A stretch of DNA of 37,115 nucleotides. Source: Plesiocystis pacifica SIR-1 (lineage in GTDB: Bacteria; Myxococcota_A; Polyangia; Nannocystales; Nannocystaceae). Where the stretch lies: contig NZ_ABCS01000092.1 of the NCBI RefSeq assembly GCF_000170895.1, positions 1 to 37,115 on the forward strand, in the 5' to 3' direction. Within the stretch, counting starts at the first letter, position 1, and each line of letters opens with the position of its first letter. Below the pieces are notes generated by a model. It ran no database searches, was not told the origin of the DNA, and saw only the letters and a list, made by a program, of their open reading frames with translations. Below, in pieces: positions 12,061 to 22,077 of the stretch. A program made the position numbers and the translations under genes.

Positions 12061-12549
12061 TTACTTGTCCGCCGGCTCGCGCAGGTGCTCGGGGAGCTCG
12101 ATGACCTTGCCGCCTTGGGTGTCGGTCCCGGGGGCGGGCTCGCTGGTGTTGCCGGGCGTGGGCTGGACCTCGCCCGCGAGCACGGCCTGGCGGGCGTCCT
12201 CGAGGGCCTTGGCGGCCTCCGAGTCGGGGTTTTGCATGATCTTCTTGCGCAGCGCGTGGGCGCGCTTGCGGTTCTCCTCGGGGGAGAGGGTCGAGGGGTC
12301 GGCGGCGATCAACCGCTCGTCCTCTTCGGTCAGGGCGTAGCGCTCGGCGGGGTCGGCCGGAGGGGCCTCGGCTTTGGCGTCGGCCTTCGCTTCGGCCGGC
12401 TTGGCGTCGGCCTTCGCGGTGTCGCCAGCCTCGGCCTTGGCGTCCGCTTGCTCGACTTGTTCGGGGCTCCGCTCCGGCGGGGTGCAGGCGAGCGTGCTGG
12501 TGAGGCACAGGGCGAAGGTGCCCAGAGTCCAGGTGCGAAGGGAAGTCAT
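12061..12549 (-). CDS. Small hypothetical lipoprotein
   Basis: 162 residues with a signal peptide and lipobox (TLGTFALCLTSTLAC, Cys22), so probably lipid-anchored in the envelope. The mature part starts with an Ala/Lys/Glu/Asp-rich linker (repeats of AKAEA and ADAKPAEA type, residues about 35-70). A short helical region follows (LTEEDERLIAADPSTLSPEENRKRAHALRKKI), and the C-terminus is Pro/Thr-rich. No catalytic motif or known family is recognised. The ATG at 12549 is well placed for the signal peptide. The gene lies downstream of the ABC exporter operon on the same strand but beyond that operon's terminator, so it is probably transcribed separately. Confidence 0.75.
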   Translation of the reverse strand: MTSLRTWTLGTFALCLTSTLACTPPERSPEQVEQADAKAEAGDTAKADAKPAEAKADAKAEAPPADPAERYALTEEDERLIAADPSTLSPEENRKRAHALRKKIMQNPDSEAAKALEDARQAVLAGEVQPTPGNTSEPAPGTDTQGGKVIELPEHLREPADK

Positions 12550-12633
12550 CGCCTCAAGCGTAACGCGTTTTGTGAGGAATGAAAGCTTTTGCTTCGCTTT
12601 CTTTCGAGGGGACTCAGCTGGAGGCTCGACACG

Positions 12634-12661
12634 AAAAAATCGCCCCCTCGAAAGGGGGCGA
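12634..12661 (-). terminator. Rho-independent terminator of the ABC exporter operon
   Basis: Read on the minus strand: stem TCGCCCCCT, loop TTCG, stem AGGGGGCGA, then six T residues. The stem is perfect (9 bp) with a stable UUCG tetraloop. It lies 40 bp after the permease stop at 12701. Confidence 0.9.
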
Positions 12662-12700
12662 CCAAAGCTCGAAGACGCTCGTCAGAGCGAGCGAACGCGC

Positions 12701-14623
12701 TCAGCGGATCCCACCGAGCACGCTGCGCAGTTGGCGGACCAGCGAGATCGGGATCCACACGGCCAGCGCAGCCTGCAGCAGGCCCAGGACCGGGCTGAGC
12801 TCGGCCATGGCGAACACCTCGTCGATGTCGTTGAACTCGCCGACGCCCCACAGCACGGCGTGGACGAAGGCGATGACCACGGTCACCGCGCAAAAGGCCA
12901 GCCACACGTTGGACAGGATCTTGTTCGGCGCGCTCGCCAGGCGGATGGCGATGAGCCCGGTGACGGCGATGCTCCACGTCAGCCACACGAGGCCGACGGG
13001 GTGGAAGACCTCGAGGTCCCAGTGCAGCTCGGGGCTGAACAGGCCGACGTAGACGAGCGGGATGAGGATGAACTGCGCCGCGGACCAGGCCCCGAGCTCA
13101 CCGAGCAGGGGCATCACCGGGACGCTGCGCAGCTTGGGCGCGGTGTCGCCGAGGGGCACCCGAGCCATGAGCAGCACGATGAAGGGCACGGACAGGATGC
13201 CCAGGCCGATGTACTGGCGCATCTCGATCTCGGCGTCGAGGGGCATGGCCAGGTTGGCGAGGAGGATGAAGGTCAGCGCGCCGGCGACGGCCTGGCCGCG
13301 GGTCAGCAGCGGGCCCGAGCGCCCGGCGATGCGCTTGGACAAGGCGCTGAGCACGAGGTGGGCGGCGACCAGGCAGCCCCCGGCGTTGGCCAGCGCGGCG
13401 AGGTAGAAGTAGCCGCTCGAGCTCCCGCCGCCGTACCAGGTCGTCAGGTAAAAGCCGGTCATGCCCGCGTGGGGCAGCAGCGCGACCAGGCCCGCGATGT
13501 CGCGGTCGTATTCGTAGGCCTCCAGGCCCAAGGTCGCGCCGAAGGACCAGGTGGCCACGGCGAGGACCATGAGCGCGATACCGACGATGCCGGGGGTGCG
13601 CTTGGTGCCGACGAGGTCGCCGACGAGCTGGGCGCCCAGGGTCAGCAGCACGCTGGCCCCGGTGAGCACGCCGAGGAAGCCGAGGGCCGGGACCACGTAG
13701 CCCATGGCCAGGGCCCCCAGGCCGAACACGCCCAGCTGCGGGACCACGAAGATCAGCGCGACGGCGATGGGCCCGGCGCTCAGGCCCAGGGCCAGCTCGC
13801 GGGGGTTCAGCGCCGTCGCGGTCAGCGGCATGAGCGTGTTCTCGTTGCGCTCTTGGGCCTGCTGTACGGCGACGAGGATGGGCGCGAGCACGGTGCCGAC
13901 GGCCATCAGGACGAAGCCCGCGAGCATGCCGGCGATGCCCAGGGCGTGCTCGAGGCCCAGGGGCGAGGAGTAGACCTCGATCTCGGGGATGCCGTCGCGC
14001 TCGACCAGGGTCTGCATGCGCGCGACCGCCTCGGGGTCGGTCCACTCGAAATAGTCGTGACCGACGTAGAAGCCGTAGCTGAGGGAGAAGGCCTCGTCGT
14101 AGTCGTAGTAGGGCTCGGAGCCGGGGTAGTCCTCGTCGGCGGCGTGGTAGGCCTCCTTGCGGACCTCGAGCAGCTCCGGCGCGCGCCGCTCGAGGAGGGT
14201 GCGCAGCTGGAGCTGGAGGGCGCGGTGCTGCTCGCCGTAGGCGGGCTTTTCGAGGGCCACGGCGGCGGTCAGCAGGGCCGTGCCGGCGGTGCTGGTGTAG
14301 GTGTCGTGACCGGCGAGGCCGGCGAGCCCCTCGCGCTCGAGCACGGCCCGGGACTCCTCGTAGTCGCGGTGTTGCCAGGCGTCCATGGCCAGCACGGTCA
14401 GCTCGTCGCGCTCGCGCTCGTACATCGGCGTCTCGAAGTCGAGGCTGGTCCGCATCTCCCGCTCGAAGTCACCGGCGCCGAGGGCAATCCACAGGCCGAT
14501 GATCATGGTCATGCCGGTGAGCACCGCGCTGAACACGAGGTAGCGTTTGGCCCGGCTCCCGCGGAGGGAGCGGGTCACGAAGGGCAGCGCGAAGGCGGGG
14601 AGCTTGTCGAGTAGCTTGTCCAT
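12701..14623 (-). CDS. ABC-2 type transporter permease
   Basis: 640-residue membrane protein. One transmembrane helix lies near the N-terminus (YLVFSAVLTGMTMIIGLWIAL), followed by a large extracytoplasmic helical domain (about 50-230). Multiple membrane helices then run through the C-terminal two thirds, for example ALGIAGMLAGFVLMAVGTVLA and the segment around YVVPALGFLGVLTG. This matches the ABC-2 or Nat-type exporter subunit layout, in which the first two helices flank a soluble loop. The ATG at 14623 opens MDKLLDKLP; an in-frame extension reaches back to 15670 but overlaps the ATPase gene in another frame. The ATPase gene ends 71 bp upstream on the same strand, so the two form an exporter. 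The cargo is unknown. The gene ends before a strong terminator. Confidence 0.85.
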   Translation of the reverse strand: MDKLLDKLPAFALPFVTRSLRGSRAKRYLVFSAVLTGMTMIIGLWIALGAGDFEREMRTSLDFETPMYERERDELTVLAMDAWQHRDYEESRAVLEREGLAGLAGHDTYTSTAGTALLTAAVALEKPAYGEQHRALQLQLRTLLERRAPELLEVRKEAYHAADEDYPGSEPYYDYDEAFSLSYGFYVGHDYFEWTDPEAVARMQTLVERDGIPEIEVYSSPLGLEHALGIAGMLAGFVLMAVGTVLAPILVAVQQAQERNENTLMPLTATALNPRELALGLSAGPIAVALIFVVPQLGVFGLGALAMGYVVPALGFLGVLTGASVLLTLGAQLVGDLVGTKRTPGIVGIALMVLAVATWSFGATLGLEAYEYDRDIAGLVALLPHAGMTGFYLTTWYGGGSSSGYFYLAALANAGGCLVAAHLVLSALSKRIAGRSGPLLTRGQAVAGALTFILLANLAMPLDAEIEMRQYIGLGILSVPFIVLLMARVPLGDTAPKLRSVPVMPLLGELGAWSAAQFILIPLVYVGLFSPELHWDLEVFHPVGLVWLTWSIAVTGLIAIRLASAPNKILSNVWLAFCAVTVVIAFVHAVLWGVGEFNDIDEVFAMAELSPVLGLLQAALAVWIPISLVRQLRSVLGGIR

Positions 14624-14694
14624 GCAGTTGGGCTCGCTGGGGCTATTGGAGGGGAGGGAGAGAAGACGAGGGCCAAACGAAGACCAGCGGAGGG

Positions 14695-15651
14695 CTAGTT
14701 GACCTGGTTCTCGGAGATGCGGTCGTAGACGTCCTCGAGGCGGGAGCGCTGGCGGCTGCAGGTCACGACCTTGACCCCGGCGCCGATCAGCTCGGCGAGG
14801 ATCTCGGCCATGAGCCCCTCGCCCCCCTGAACTTGGATGCGCACGAAGGGTTGACCCTCCGACTCGCCCGTTTCTTCGATCAGCGCGCGCTTGCGCGCGA
14901 GCACGGCCTGGGCGCGCTCGATGGCCCCGCCGTCTTCGTCGAGCATGCGCAGCTCGTAGACGAAGCGGCTGACCTCGTGGCTGTCGATGATCTGGTCGAT
15001 GGGCCCGGCGACGACCAAGCGGCCGCGCTGGATGATCGCCACCTGGTCGCACAGGTCGTCGAGCTCGCGGAGGATGTGCGAGGAGATCACGATGGTCACG
15101 CCCATGTCCTGGATGCGACCCAGGGTCCGGCGCAGGTCGTTGCGCCCCCGGGGATCGAGGCCGTCGGCGGGCTCGTCGAGGATCAGCAGGCCCGGCTTGT
15201 GCAGCAGGCAGCGGGCGATCAGCACGCGCTGGCGCATGCCCTTGGACAGCGCGCCGCATTCGGTGTCGCGCTTGGCCGTGAGGTCGAAGGTCTCGAGGGT
15301 GTCGTCGATGGCCTGCTCGAGCTCGGCCCGGGGCATGCGGAAGCACTGGCCGAACATGCGCAGGTACTCGGCCGGGGTCATCTGCTTGTAGAGCGGGTTG
15401 CCGTCGCCCAAAAAGCCGATGCGCCGACGGGCCTCGAGGGGCGCGTCGGCGACCTTGTTGCCGTCGAGCTCCACGGTGCCCTCGGTCGGCTCCATCAGCG
15501 TGGCCATCATCCGCAAGGTCGTGGACTTGCCCGCGCCGTTGGGGCCGATGAGCCCGAAGATGCTGCCGGAGGGGATGTCGAGCTTCAGCTCGCGGACCGC
15601 CCAGCTGTCGCCGTCGTAGGTCTTGCCAACGTTGTCGAGCTCGACTCGCAC
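14695..15651 (-). CDS. ABC transporter ATP-binding protein
   Basis: 318-residue ATPase. Walker A is GPNGAGKST (about residues 36-44), the signature loop is LSKGMRQR, Walker B is LLILDEPADGLDP, and the switch His lies in ISSHILRELDD. The order and spacing are those of a DrrA/CcmA-type exporter ATPase, which carries a C-terminal extension of about 100 residues (from FVYELRMLDED). That extension probably contacts the permease or a regulator. The start is a GTG at 15651, with GGGAGGG immediately before it. The gene heads the two-gene exporter operon with the permease 71 bp downstream. Confidence 0.93.
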   Translation of the reverse strand: MRVELDNVGKTYDGDSWAVRELKLDIPSGSIFGLIGPNGAGKSTTLRMMATLMEPTEGTVELDGNKVADAPLEARRRIGFLGDGNPLYKQMTPAEYLRMFGQCFRMPRAELEQAIDDTLETFDLTAKRDTECGALSKGMRQRVLIARCLLHKPGLLILDEPADGLDPRGRNDLRRTLGRIQDMGVTIVISSHILRELDDLCDQVAIIQRGRLVVAGPIDQIIDSHEVSRFVYELRMLDEDGGAIERAQAVLARKRALIEETGESEGQPFVRIQVQGGEGLMAEILAELIGAGVKVVTCSRQRSRLEDVYDRISENQVN

Positions 15652-15735
15652 GCCCTCCCAACGCTGACACGTCCGCAGGGCTTCCGCACCCTGGAAATCG
15701 GGCTTTTGACCGGCCGAGAAGAGGCGATTTCGTGC

Positions 15736-15759
15736 AGGGAGCCCAAATTCGGGCTCCCT
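15736..15759. terminator. Hairpin after the P450 gene
   Basis: Perfect 9-bp stem AGGGAGCCC / GGGCTCCCT with loop AAATTC, 34 bp beyond the P450 stop on the minus strand and upstream of the ABC ATPase gene. It has no T-run, so it is at best a partial terminator. It may separate the P450 transcript from the exporter operon. Confidence 0.5.
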
Positions 15760-15793
15760 CGGCGCGTGCAGTGGCGTACGGTGGCGTGCGGTG

Positions 15794-17005
15794 TCAGCGG
15801 ACGCTGAGCTCGTAGCGGTCGCAGTGGCGGTTCAGCGGAGAGGTCAGCCGCCACTGGGGCGGTTCGGCCGGGGCGAGCTTGGGGAAGCGCCCGAGCATGC
15901 GCTCGAAGGCGACCCTCCCCTCCATCCGCGCGAGGGCCGCGCCGAGGCAGAACATCGCCCCCATCCCGAAGGTCAGCGTCTTGGGCTTGGCGCGCCCGAC
16001 GTCGAAGCGCAGGGGATCCTCGAACTCGTCGGGGTCCATGTTCGCGCAGCCCAGACCCGCGACGATGAGCGAGTGCGGCGGAATCTCGACGCCCGCGACG
16101 GTCCGCGGCGCGGCGCCGTTCATCCGCATGGTGCTGCCCGCCGGCCCCTCCCAGCGCAGCATCTCCTCGACGGCGTTGGCCGTGAGCTCGGGCTCGGCCC
16201 GCAGGCGCTCGAGCTGCTCGGGGTGGTCGAAGAGCGCGACGGTGCCGTTGGCGATCAGGTTGGCCGTGGTCTCGTGGCCGGCGAAGAGCAGCAGCACGCA
16301 GTTGGCCAGGATCTCCTCGGCCGAGATCTGCTCTTCCTTCTCGGCCTCGACGAACACCGAGATGATGTCCTCGCGCGGGGACGCGCGGTGCTCGTCGACG
16401 ATGGTCTTCATGTAGTCGACCATCTCGCGCATGCTGGCTTGGGCGTCGAGCAGCCCCGGCATGTCGCGGTTGGTGAACACCTTGACGATGCCCTCGGACC
16501 AGCGCTGGATGTCCTCGTGGCGCTCGGTCGGCACGCCGAGCATGTGCGCGATGACCCGCGCGGGGAGGGGGTAGGCGAACTCGCTGATGAGGTCGAAGCG
16601 GCCGCGCTCTTCGGCGGCGTCGAGCAGCTCGTCGGCGATCGCCGTCGCCGTGGGCTCGAGGCCGCGGACCGTGCTCGGCGTGAAGTAGCGGTGCAGCAGG
16701 CGGCGGATCCGGGTGTGGTCCTCGGGGACGGTGTGCCCCATCCACATGCGCACGGTCTTGCGGATCCACGCGAGCTGCTCGGCCTCCTCGGGCGCGCGCA
16801 TGTCGAGGGCCGCGGTCATCAGGGCCGGCGAGAGCCCGGGGTCCTTGAGCAGCGCCATGTTGTCGGTCCACTTGGCGACGACGAAGCCGTGGGTCTGGGG
16901 CGCGAAGTGGACGGGCGTCGTGGTGACGATGGCGTGATACAGGCGCTGGGGAGAGGCCAGCAGCTCGGGACCGAGGAGGTCGTGGGTCAGCTCGGGTGAG
17001 GTCAT
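15794..17005 (-). CDS. Cytochrome P450
   Basis: 403-residue bacterial P450. The I-helix oxygen-binding motif AGHETT (about 242-247), the K-helix ExxR (EMLR, 281-284) and the haem loop FGMGAMFCLG with the ligand Cys353 are all present. The length and soluble N-terminus fit class I bacterial P450s such as CYP107-like enzymes. These need ferredoxin and a reductase, and neither is nearby. The substrate is unknown. The ATG at 17005 is used; an in-frame GTG at 17023 would add six residues, and neither has a clear Shine-Dalgarno. The gene is divergent from the small haem-monooxygenase gene at 17075, with about 70 bp between the starts. Confidence 0.93.
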   Translation of the reverse strand: MTSPELTHDLLGPELLASPQRLYHAIVTTTPVHFAPQTHGFVVAKWTDNMALLKDPGLSPALMTAALDMRAPEEAEQLAWIRKTVRMWMGHTVPEDHTRIRRLLHRYFTPSTVRGLEPTATAIADELLDAAEERGRFDLISEFAYPLPARVIAHMLGVPTERHEDIQRWSEGIVKVFTNRDMPGLLDAQASMREMVDYMKTIVDEHRASPREDIISVFVEAEKEEQISAEEILANCVLLLFAGHETTANLIANGTVALFDHPEQLERLRAEPELTANAVEEMLRWEGPAGSTMRMNGAAPRTVAGVEIPPHSLIVAGLGCANMDPDEFEDPLRFDVGRAKPKTLTFGMGAMFCLGAALARMEGRVAFERMLGRFPKLAPAEPPQWRLTSPLNRHCDRYELSVR

Positions 17006-17074
17006 CGGGGGCAAGACTGACACGTGTTCTAGCTGTCACCCAGCCCCGCTGCTTGGGCTGCTAGGCTCGCCGCC

Positions 17075-17446
17075 ATGATCGTCGTGACCAACCGGATCCC
17101 CGTGGCCGAGGCCTACGCCATCGACTTCGAAGACCGCTTCCGCAAGCGGGTGCACCTCGTCGATCAGCACCCCGGCTTCGTGCGCAACGAGGTCCACCGC
17201 CCCCGGCCGATGCGCTTCGATCGGGAGTCCGGCACCTGGTCCCCCGACACCGAGGCTCAGGGCTACTACGAGGTCAAGACCTGGTGGCGGAGCATGGACG
17301 ACTTCGTGGCCTGGACCAAGAGCGAGAGCTTCCGCGAGGCGCACCGTGATCGCCCGCCCAAGGAGATGTTCGCCGGGCCGAACGTGCTGGAGATCCACGA
17401 GGTGTTCACGTCGACGGACCTCGAGCTCCCCGACTCGGGTGCCTAA
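17075..17446 (+). CDS. Antibiotic biosynthesis / haem-degrading monooxygenase (IsdG/HmoA-like)
   Basis: 123-residue ferredoxin-fold protein of the ABM superfamily. Its pattern fits IsdG/HmoA enzymes, which break down haem: Asn6 in the first strand (VVTN), HPGFVRNEV, YYEVKTWW, and FVAWTKSESFREAH with Trp80 and His90. The Asn/Trp/His triad and the ten-residue Trp-to-His spacing match the catalytic layout of IsdG. It is slightly longer than usual because of an insert around residues 45-60. It could also be a quinol-oxidising ABM protein. The gene diverges from the P450, and its stop overlaps the stop of the VIT/VWA gene on the opposite strand. Confidence 0.8.
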   Translation: MIVVTNRIPVAEAYAIDFEDRFRKRVHLVDQHPGFVRNEVHRPRPMRFDRESGTWSPDTEAQGYYEVKTWWRSMDDFVAWTKSESFREAHRDRPPKEMFAGPNVLEIHEVFTSTDLELPDSGA

Positions 17447-19530
17447 GCGTCGACGTCGACCTCGACGACCCAGGTCTTGCGGGCCTCGATGAAGTCGTCG
17501 GCGGGCAGGCCGAGGTCCCAGCTGCGCTCGGCGACGCAGTCGAGCACCGCGGCGTTGACGGGCTGCGCGGGGCTGAACTGGAGATCGACGATCTCCTCGA
17601 AGGTCGCCTCGAGCTGGACCTGTGCCCGGGTCCCGGCGCCGCCGCAGCGCAGCCACACCGCGCCGAGCTGGGCCTCGAGCCAGACCTGGCGATCGAGGCG
17701 GCCGCCAAAGGGAACGCCGCCGGCGCTCCCGTAGCCCGAGCCGCTCCCGCCGCAGCCGCCCTTGCCGATGAGCCCGACGTTGTCGAACGCGAAGCCGGCG
17801 GTGGACGGGCGCACGCCGGGCTCGATGGCGAGGTAGCTGGTCACCGGCGAGACCGCGCCGCCGCGGGTTGCGAGCGCGCGCATCTCGTCGTCGTCGAGCT
17901 CGAACAGGGCCTCGTTGCCGAACACCAGCGCCGACCAGCGCTGCTCCAGGGCCGGATCGGGGTGCATGACGAGCTCCACGGGCGCGCCCCAGCGCCAGCC
18001 GCCGACGCGGACCTTCGAGACCAGCTGCTGGCTGACGCTGAGCTCGGCGTGGCCCTCGCCCTCGAACAAGCTCTCGGGCAGCTGGCTGTCGTAGTCGACG
18101 CCGTCGAGCTCGACGCGGAGGCCGTCGAGGCGCACGGGTCGGGCGAGCTCTTCGAAGATCCTGCGCGCAGCCTCGCGGTCATCGTCGTCGGGCGAGGCCC
18201 CGGCCCCGGCGAACCACACGACCCCACCGGTGGCGCGGGCGAGGCCGGTCCAGGGGTGGGCGTCGTCGCGGTCGAGGTAGGGGCCCGCGCTCGCCGGCTC
18301 GATGGTCGCTAGGTGGACGATCGCGCCGCTGGCCGCGGTCACGGCCTCGTAGTCGGCCGGTTGGATCCGCGAGCGGAGCTCGAAGTCGCTGAACATCACT
18401 ACGCGCTTGGCCGCGCGCCGATCCGCCGCGCTCAGCAAGGTGGTGGCGGCCTCGAGCGCCAGGCCCAGGTCGCTGCCGTTGCCGCGCTCGAGGTCGGCGC
18501 GCTCGAGGGCCTCGATGGCCTCGGCGACGGACACCAGCCCGGGGGTCAGCGCGTGGACCTCGTGATCGAAGCCGAGCACGGCGACCTTGGCCCCGAGCTT
18601 GGGGTCTTCGAAGTGGCTGAGGGTGGTCAGGGCCGCCTGGCGCTCGGCCTCGATCTGGGGCAGGTCCATGGAGCGCGATAGATCGAGGCCGACGACGATG
18701 CGGGCCCGCTCGGGCAGCTCGGACAGCTGTGCGGGTACGCCCACGCGCCAGTGGGCGATGGACCGGTCCGCGCCCGCGGGCGCCACGGCGAGCTCGGTGA
18801 ACACGCCGGCGCTCGAGCGCGGGGCCAGGCTGATGGTGCGGGGGACGTCCAGTGTGATCGCGCCGCCGGAGCGGAGCGAGCGGCCGTCGACGAACAGGCG
18901 GTCCTTGCGGTTCGCGCTGCGGACGTGGACCTCGGCGGGCACGTCGTCGAGGCCGAGGGTCTCGAGCTCGAGGACCCAGCGCCCCTCGACCCACGACGCC
19001 GGCATGTCGAGGCTGTACTCGACGACCTTGTCGCTGCCCGGGGCGATGGGGAAGACCTGCAAAAACAGCCTGCCGAGGCCGTCCCAGGCGAGCAGCGCAG
19101 GATCGCGGGGTTGGTGGATGCCCAGACCCGTGAGCTCGGTGTAGCGCTGGGCGGCGAGGTCGGCGTCGAGGAGCTGGCCGGCGTGCCACTGCGTCCGCCC
19201 CTCGAGCTTCGACTGGGTCCGCAGCCCCGTGGCCACGGCGCCCTCGGGCAGCGCGAGCTCGAGGGTCGCCTCGTCGAAGTCGTCGTGGCCGTTGTGGAAG
19301 GCGCGGGTGACCGTCATCGTCGCGTAGCCGCGCTCGAAGGACAGCTCGACGACGTGGCTGCGCTCGGTCATGGCCCCCTCGCCGCGGGTCCCGTACAGCC
19401 AATCGGCCCGAGCCTCACCAGGGGCGAGGGTCAGGCCGAGGAGCGCGCCGAGGGCCAGGGGGGCGCACCAGCGCGCGAGGGGACGCCGGGGCGCCGTGGA
19501 GGGGTCGCGTTCGAGGGAGAGCACGGGCAT
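17443..19530 (-). CDS. Exported VIT and von Willebrand A domain protein
   Basis: 695-residue secreted or envelope protein. A signal peptide (residues 1-42) ends ARA|D. A VIT-like beta domain follows (about 50-200; ATMTVTRAFHNGHDDFDEATLELALPEG type pattern). A VWA domain starts at about 277 with the metal site DLSRS (Asp283, Ser285, Ser287) and continues to about 440. After another beta region there is a Gly-rich stretch (GKGGCGGSGSGYGSAGG, about 590-610). The C-terminal domain has two spaced Cys and the ending WVVEVDVDA. VIT/VWA proteins commonly bind other proteins or metal; no enzymatic site is seen. The ATG at 19530 is selected for the signal peptide, since the longer in-frame opening runs through repeat DNA. 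The stop overlaps the convergent monooxygenase stop by four bases. Confidence 0.87.
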   Translation of the reverse strand: MPVLSLERDPSTAPRRPLARWCAPLALGALLGLTLAPGEARADWLYGTRGEGAMTERSHVVELSFERGYATMTVTRAFHNGHDDFDEATLELALPEGAVATGLRTQSKLEGRTQWHAGQLLDADLAAQRYTELTGLGIHQPRDPALLAWDGLGRLFLQVFPIAPGSDKVVEYSLDMPASWVEGRWVLELETLGLDDVPAEVHVRSANRKDRLFVDGRSLRSGGAITLDVPRTISLAPRSSAGVFTELAVAPAGADRSIAHWRVGVPAQLSELPERARIVVGLDLSRSMDLPQIEAERQAALTTLSHFEDPKLGAKVAVLGFDHEVHALTPGLVSVAEAIEALERADLERGNGSDLGLALEAATTLLSAADRRAAKRVVMFSDFELRSRIQPADYEAVTAASGAIVHLATIEPASAGPYLDRDDAHPWTGLARATGGVVWFAGAGASPDDDDREAARRIFEELARPVRLDGLRVELDGVDYDSQLPESLFEGEGHAELSVSQQLVSKVRVGGWRWGAPVELVMHPDPALEQRWSALVFGNEALFELDDDEMRALATRGGAVSPVTSYLAIEPGVRPSTAGFAFDNVGLIGKGGCGGSGSGYGSAGGVPFGGRLDRQVWLEAQLGAVWLRCGGAGTRAQVQLEATFEEIVDLQFSPAQPVNAAVLDCVAERSWDLGLPADDFIEARKTWVVEVDVDA

Positions 19531-19573
19531 CGGCCCGGGACCCCACGCGCAGCGGTAGGTTCCGATCTGCTTT

Positions 19574-19692
19574 GCCCCCGCAGGCGTTTGGGGACCGGGG
19601 GCGCTTCGTCGCTGCCGCTCCTCCGCTTTGGCTTGGTGGGCAATGGGGTTCGTGCCTTCGACTGGGCATGTGGTGGCCCCCTCGAGGGGGCC
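19574..19692 (+). repeat. Dispersed two-hairpin element at the 5' side of the VIT/VWA gene
   Basis: This copy opens with GCCCCCGCAGGCG, pairing with CCGGGGGC after a loop. It continues with GCTTCGTCGCTGCCGCTCC and TTGGCTTGGTGGGCAATGGGG, and ends with the perfect palindromic hairpin GGCCCCCTCGAGGGGGCC at 19675-19692. It lies 44 bp upstream of the VIT/VWA start, divergent from that gene, so it is the exception to the 3'-end placement seen at the other loci. The last arm of the hairpin merges with the minisatellite. Confidence 0.75.
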
Positions 19693-20040
19693 TTGGGTCT
19701 CGTGTTGGGGGCCTTGGGTCTCGTGTTGGGGGCCTTGGGTCTCGTGTTGGGGGCCTTGGGTCTCGTGTTGGGGGCCTTGGGTCTCGTGTTGGGGGCCTTG
19801 GGTCTCGTGTTGGGGGCCTTGGGTCTCGTGTTGGGGGCCTTGGGTCTCGTGTTGGGGGTGGGTCTCGTGTTGGGGGCCTTGGGCCTCGTGTTGGGGGTGG
19901 GTCTCGTGTTGGGTTGTTGGGGGTGGGTCTCGTGTTGGGTTGTTGGGGGGTGGGTCTCGTGTTGGGTTGTTGGGGGGTGGGTCTCGTGTTGGGTTGTTGG
20001 GGGTGGGTCTCGTGTTGGGTGGGGCTGGGGCTGGGGCTGG
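19686..20040. repeat. 21-bp minisatellite with degenerate tail
   Basis: Eight consecutive perfect 21-bp units (GGGGGCCTTGGG followed by TCTCGTGTT) run from 19686 to 19853. Shortened 18-bp units and degenerate copies alternating with GGGTTGTTGGGGG follow, to about 20020, then a GGGGCT run. Because 21 is a multiple of three, every frame stays open without meaning coding. The unit starts with the GGGGGCC arm of the preceding hairpin. Confidence 0.9.
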
Positions 20041-20450
20041 GTTCTGTGTTCTGGGGCTCTGAGGTCGAGGTTTAGGTCGAGGTCGAGCTTCGAGTCTTCG
20101 TTTCCGCGTGCCGCTTGGGTTCGAGGAGTTCATGGATCGCTCGAGTCGGAGGCGAAGAGCTCTGCACCATGAAGGGCAACAAGGGGGCAATGGGGTCGGC
20201 TCCGCCAGGGCGAGGAGCCGCGGGACCGGTCGGTGAATCCGAGTCCCAACATCGACTTTTGACGTCCGAGACCCGAACAGCCCATGCCTTTGGACGACAG
20301 CGGGGGAGCCGACCCCTTGCCCCGTGCCGGCTCTCCATCGGAGACGAGACCGCTCGCAGATCCGAACGCACATCGAGCACGGCCCAAGGGTGCTCGTGGA
20401 TGCTCCCGAGAGCCTCTTGGGCCCCTCTGGGCCTCGGTGAGGCCGAGCCA
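20041..20450. other. Non-coding stretch without recognised features
   Basis: About 400 bp between the minisatellite and the possible gene remnant. Base composition is less GC-skewed than in neighbouring genes, codon-position bias is absent in all frames, and no tRNA, terminator or known repeat is seen. Short open frames here are not supported as genes. Confidence 0.5.
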
Positions 20451-20456
20451 GGACCC

Positions 20457-20600
20457 CCGAGAGCCGTCGGGGTCGACCATGCTCTGCAGCGGGACCTCGT
20501 CGTCGAGGAGGTGGTCGAGGTAGTCGCCCACCTTCCAGTCGCCCGGATCCGTGAGCAAGAACTCGAACAGCGTCGAGGGCCTCGCGCGGGCGCGGAGTGG
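20457..20600 (-). pseudogene. Possible gene remnant
   Basis: About 48 codons on the minus strand show strong G/C third-position bias and a natural protein pattern (FEFLLTDPGDWKVGDYLDHL followed by LDDEVPLQSMVDPDGS). The same frame loses that bias on both sides and runs into low-quality sequence. No family is recognised. It could be the surviving piece of a decayed gene, or a short unannotated gene. It lies just downstream of the M17 aminopeptidase gene, beside repeat DNA. Confidence 0.3.
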
Positions 20601-20639
20601 GTCGAGTGTCGCGCGTCTGCGCGTTGCGCACAACGCCGA

Positions 20640-22034
<1,395 letters not shown>

Positions 22035-22077
22035 CGCCGGACGATAGCATTGCGCGATAGTGACCGTGGAAATTCGT

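Noticed and set aside
12374..14614. Plus-strand open frame rich in Gly/His/Gln opposite the ABC permease
   Set aside because: Mirror of the permease gene, crossing its terminator; no motifs.
19572..20172. Long Gly/Trp-rich or His/Glu/Thr-rich repetitive proteins across the minisatellite
   Set aside because: A 21-bp unit keeps all frames open by arithmetic. There is no ribosome-binding site or non-repeat coding part, and the minus-strand version simply runs on from the VIT/VWA frame.
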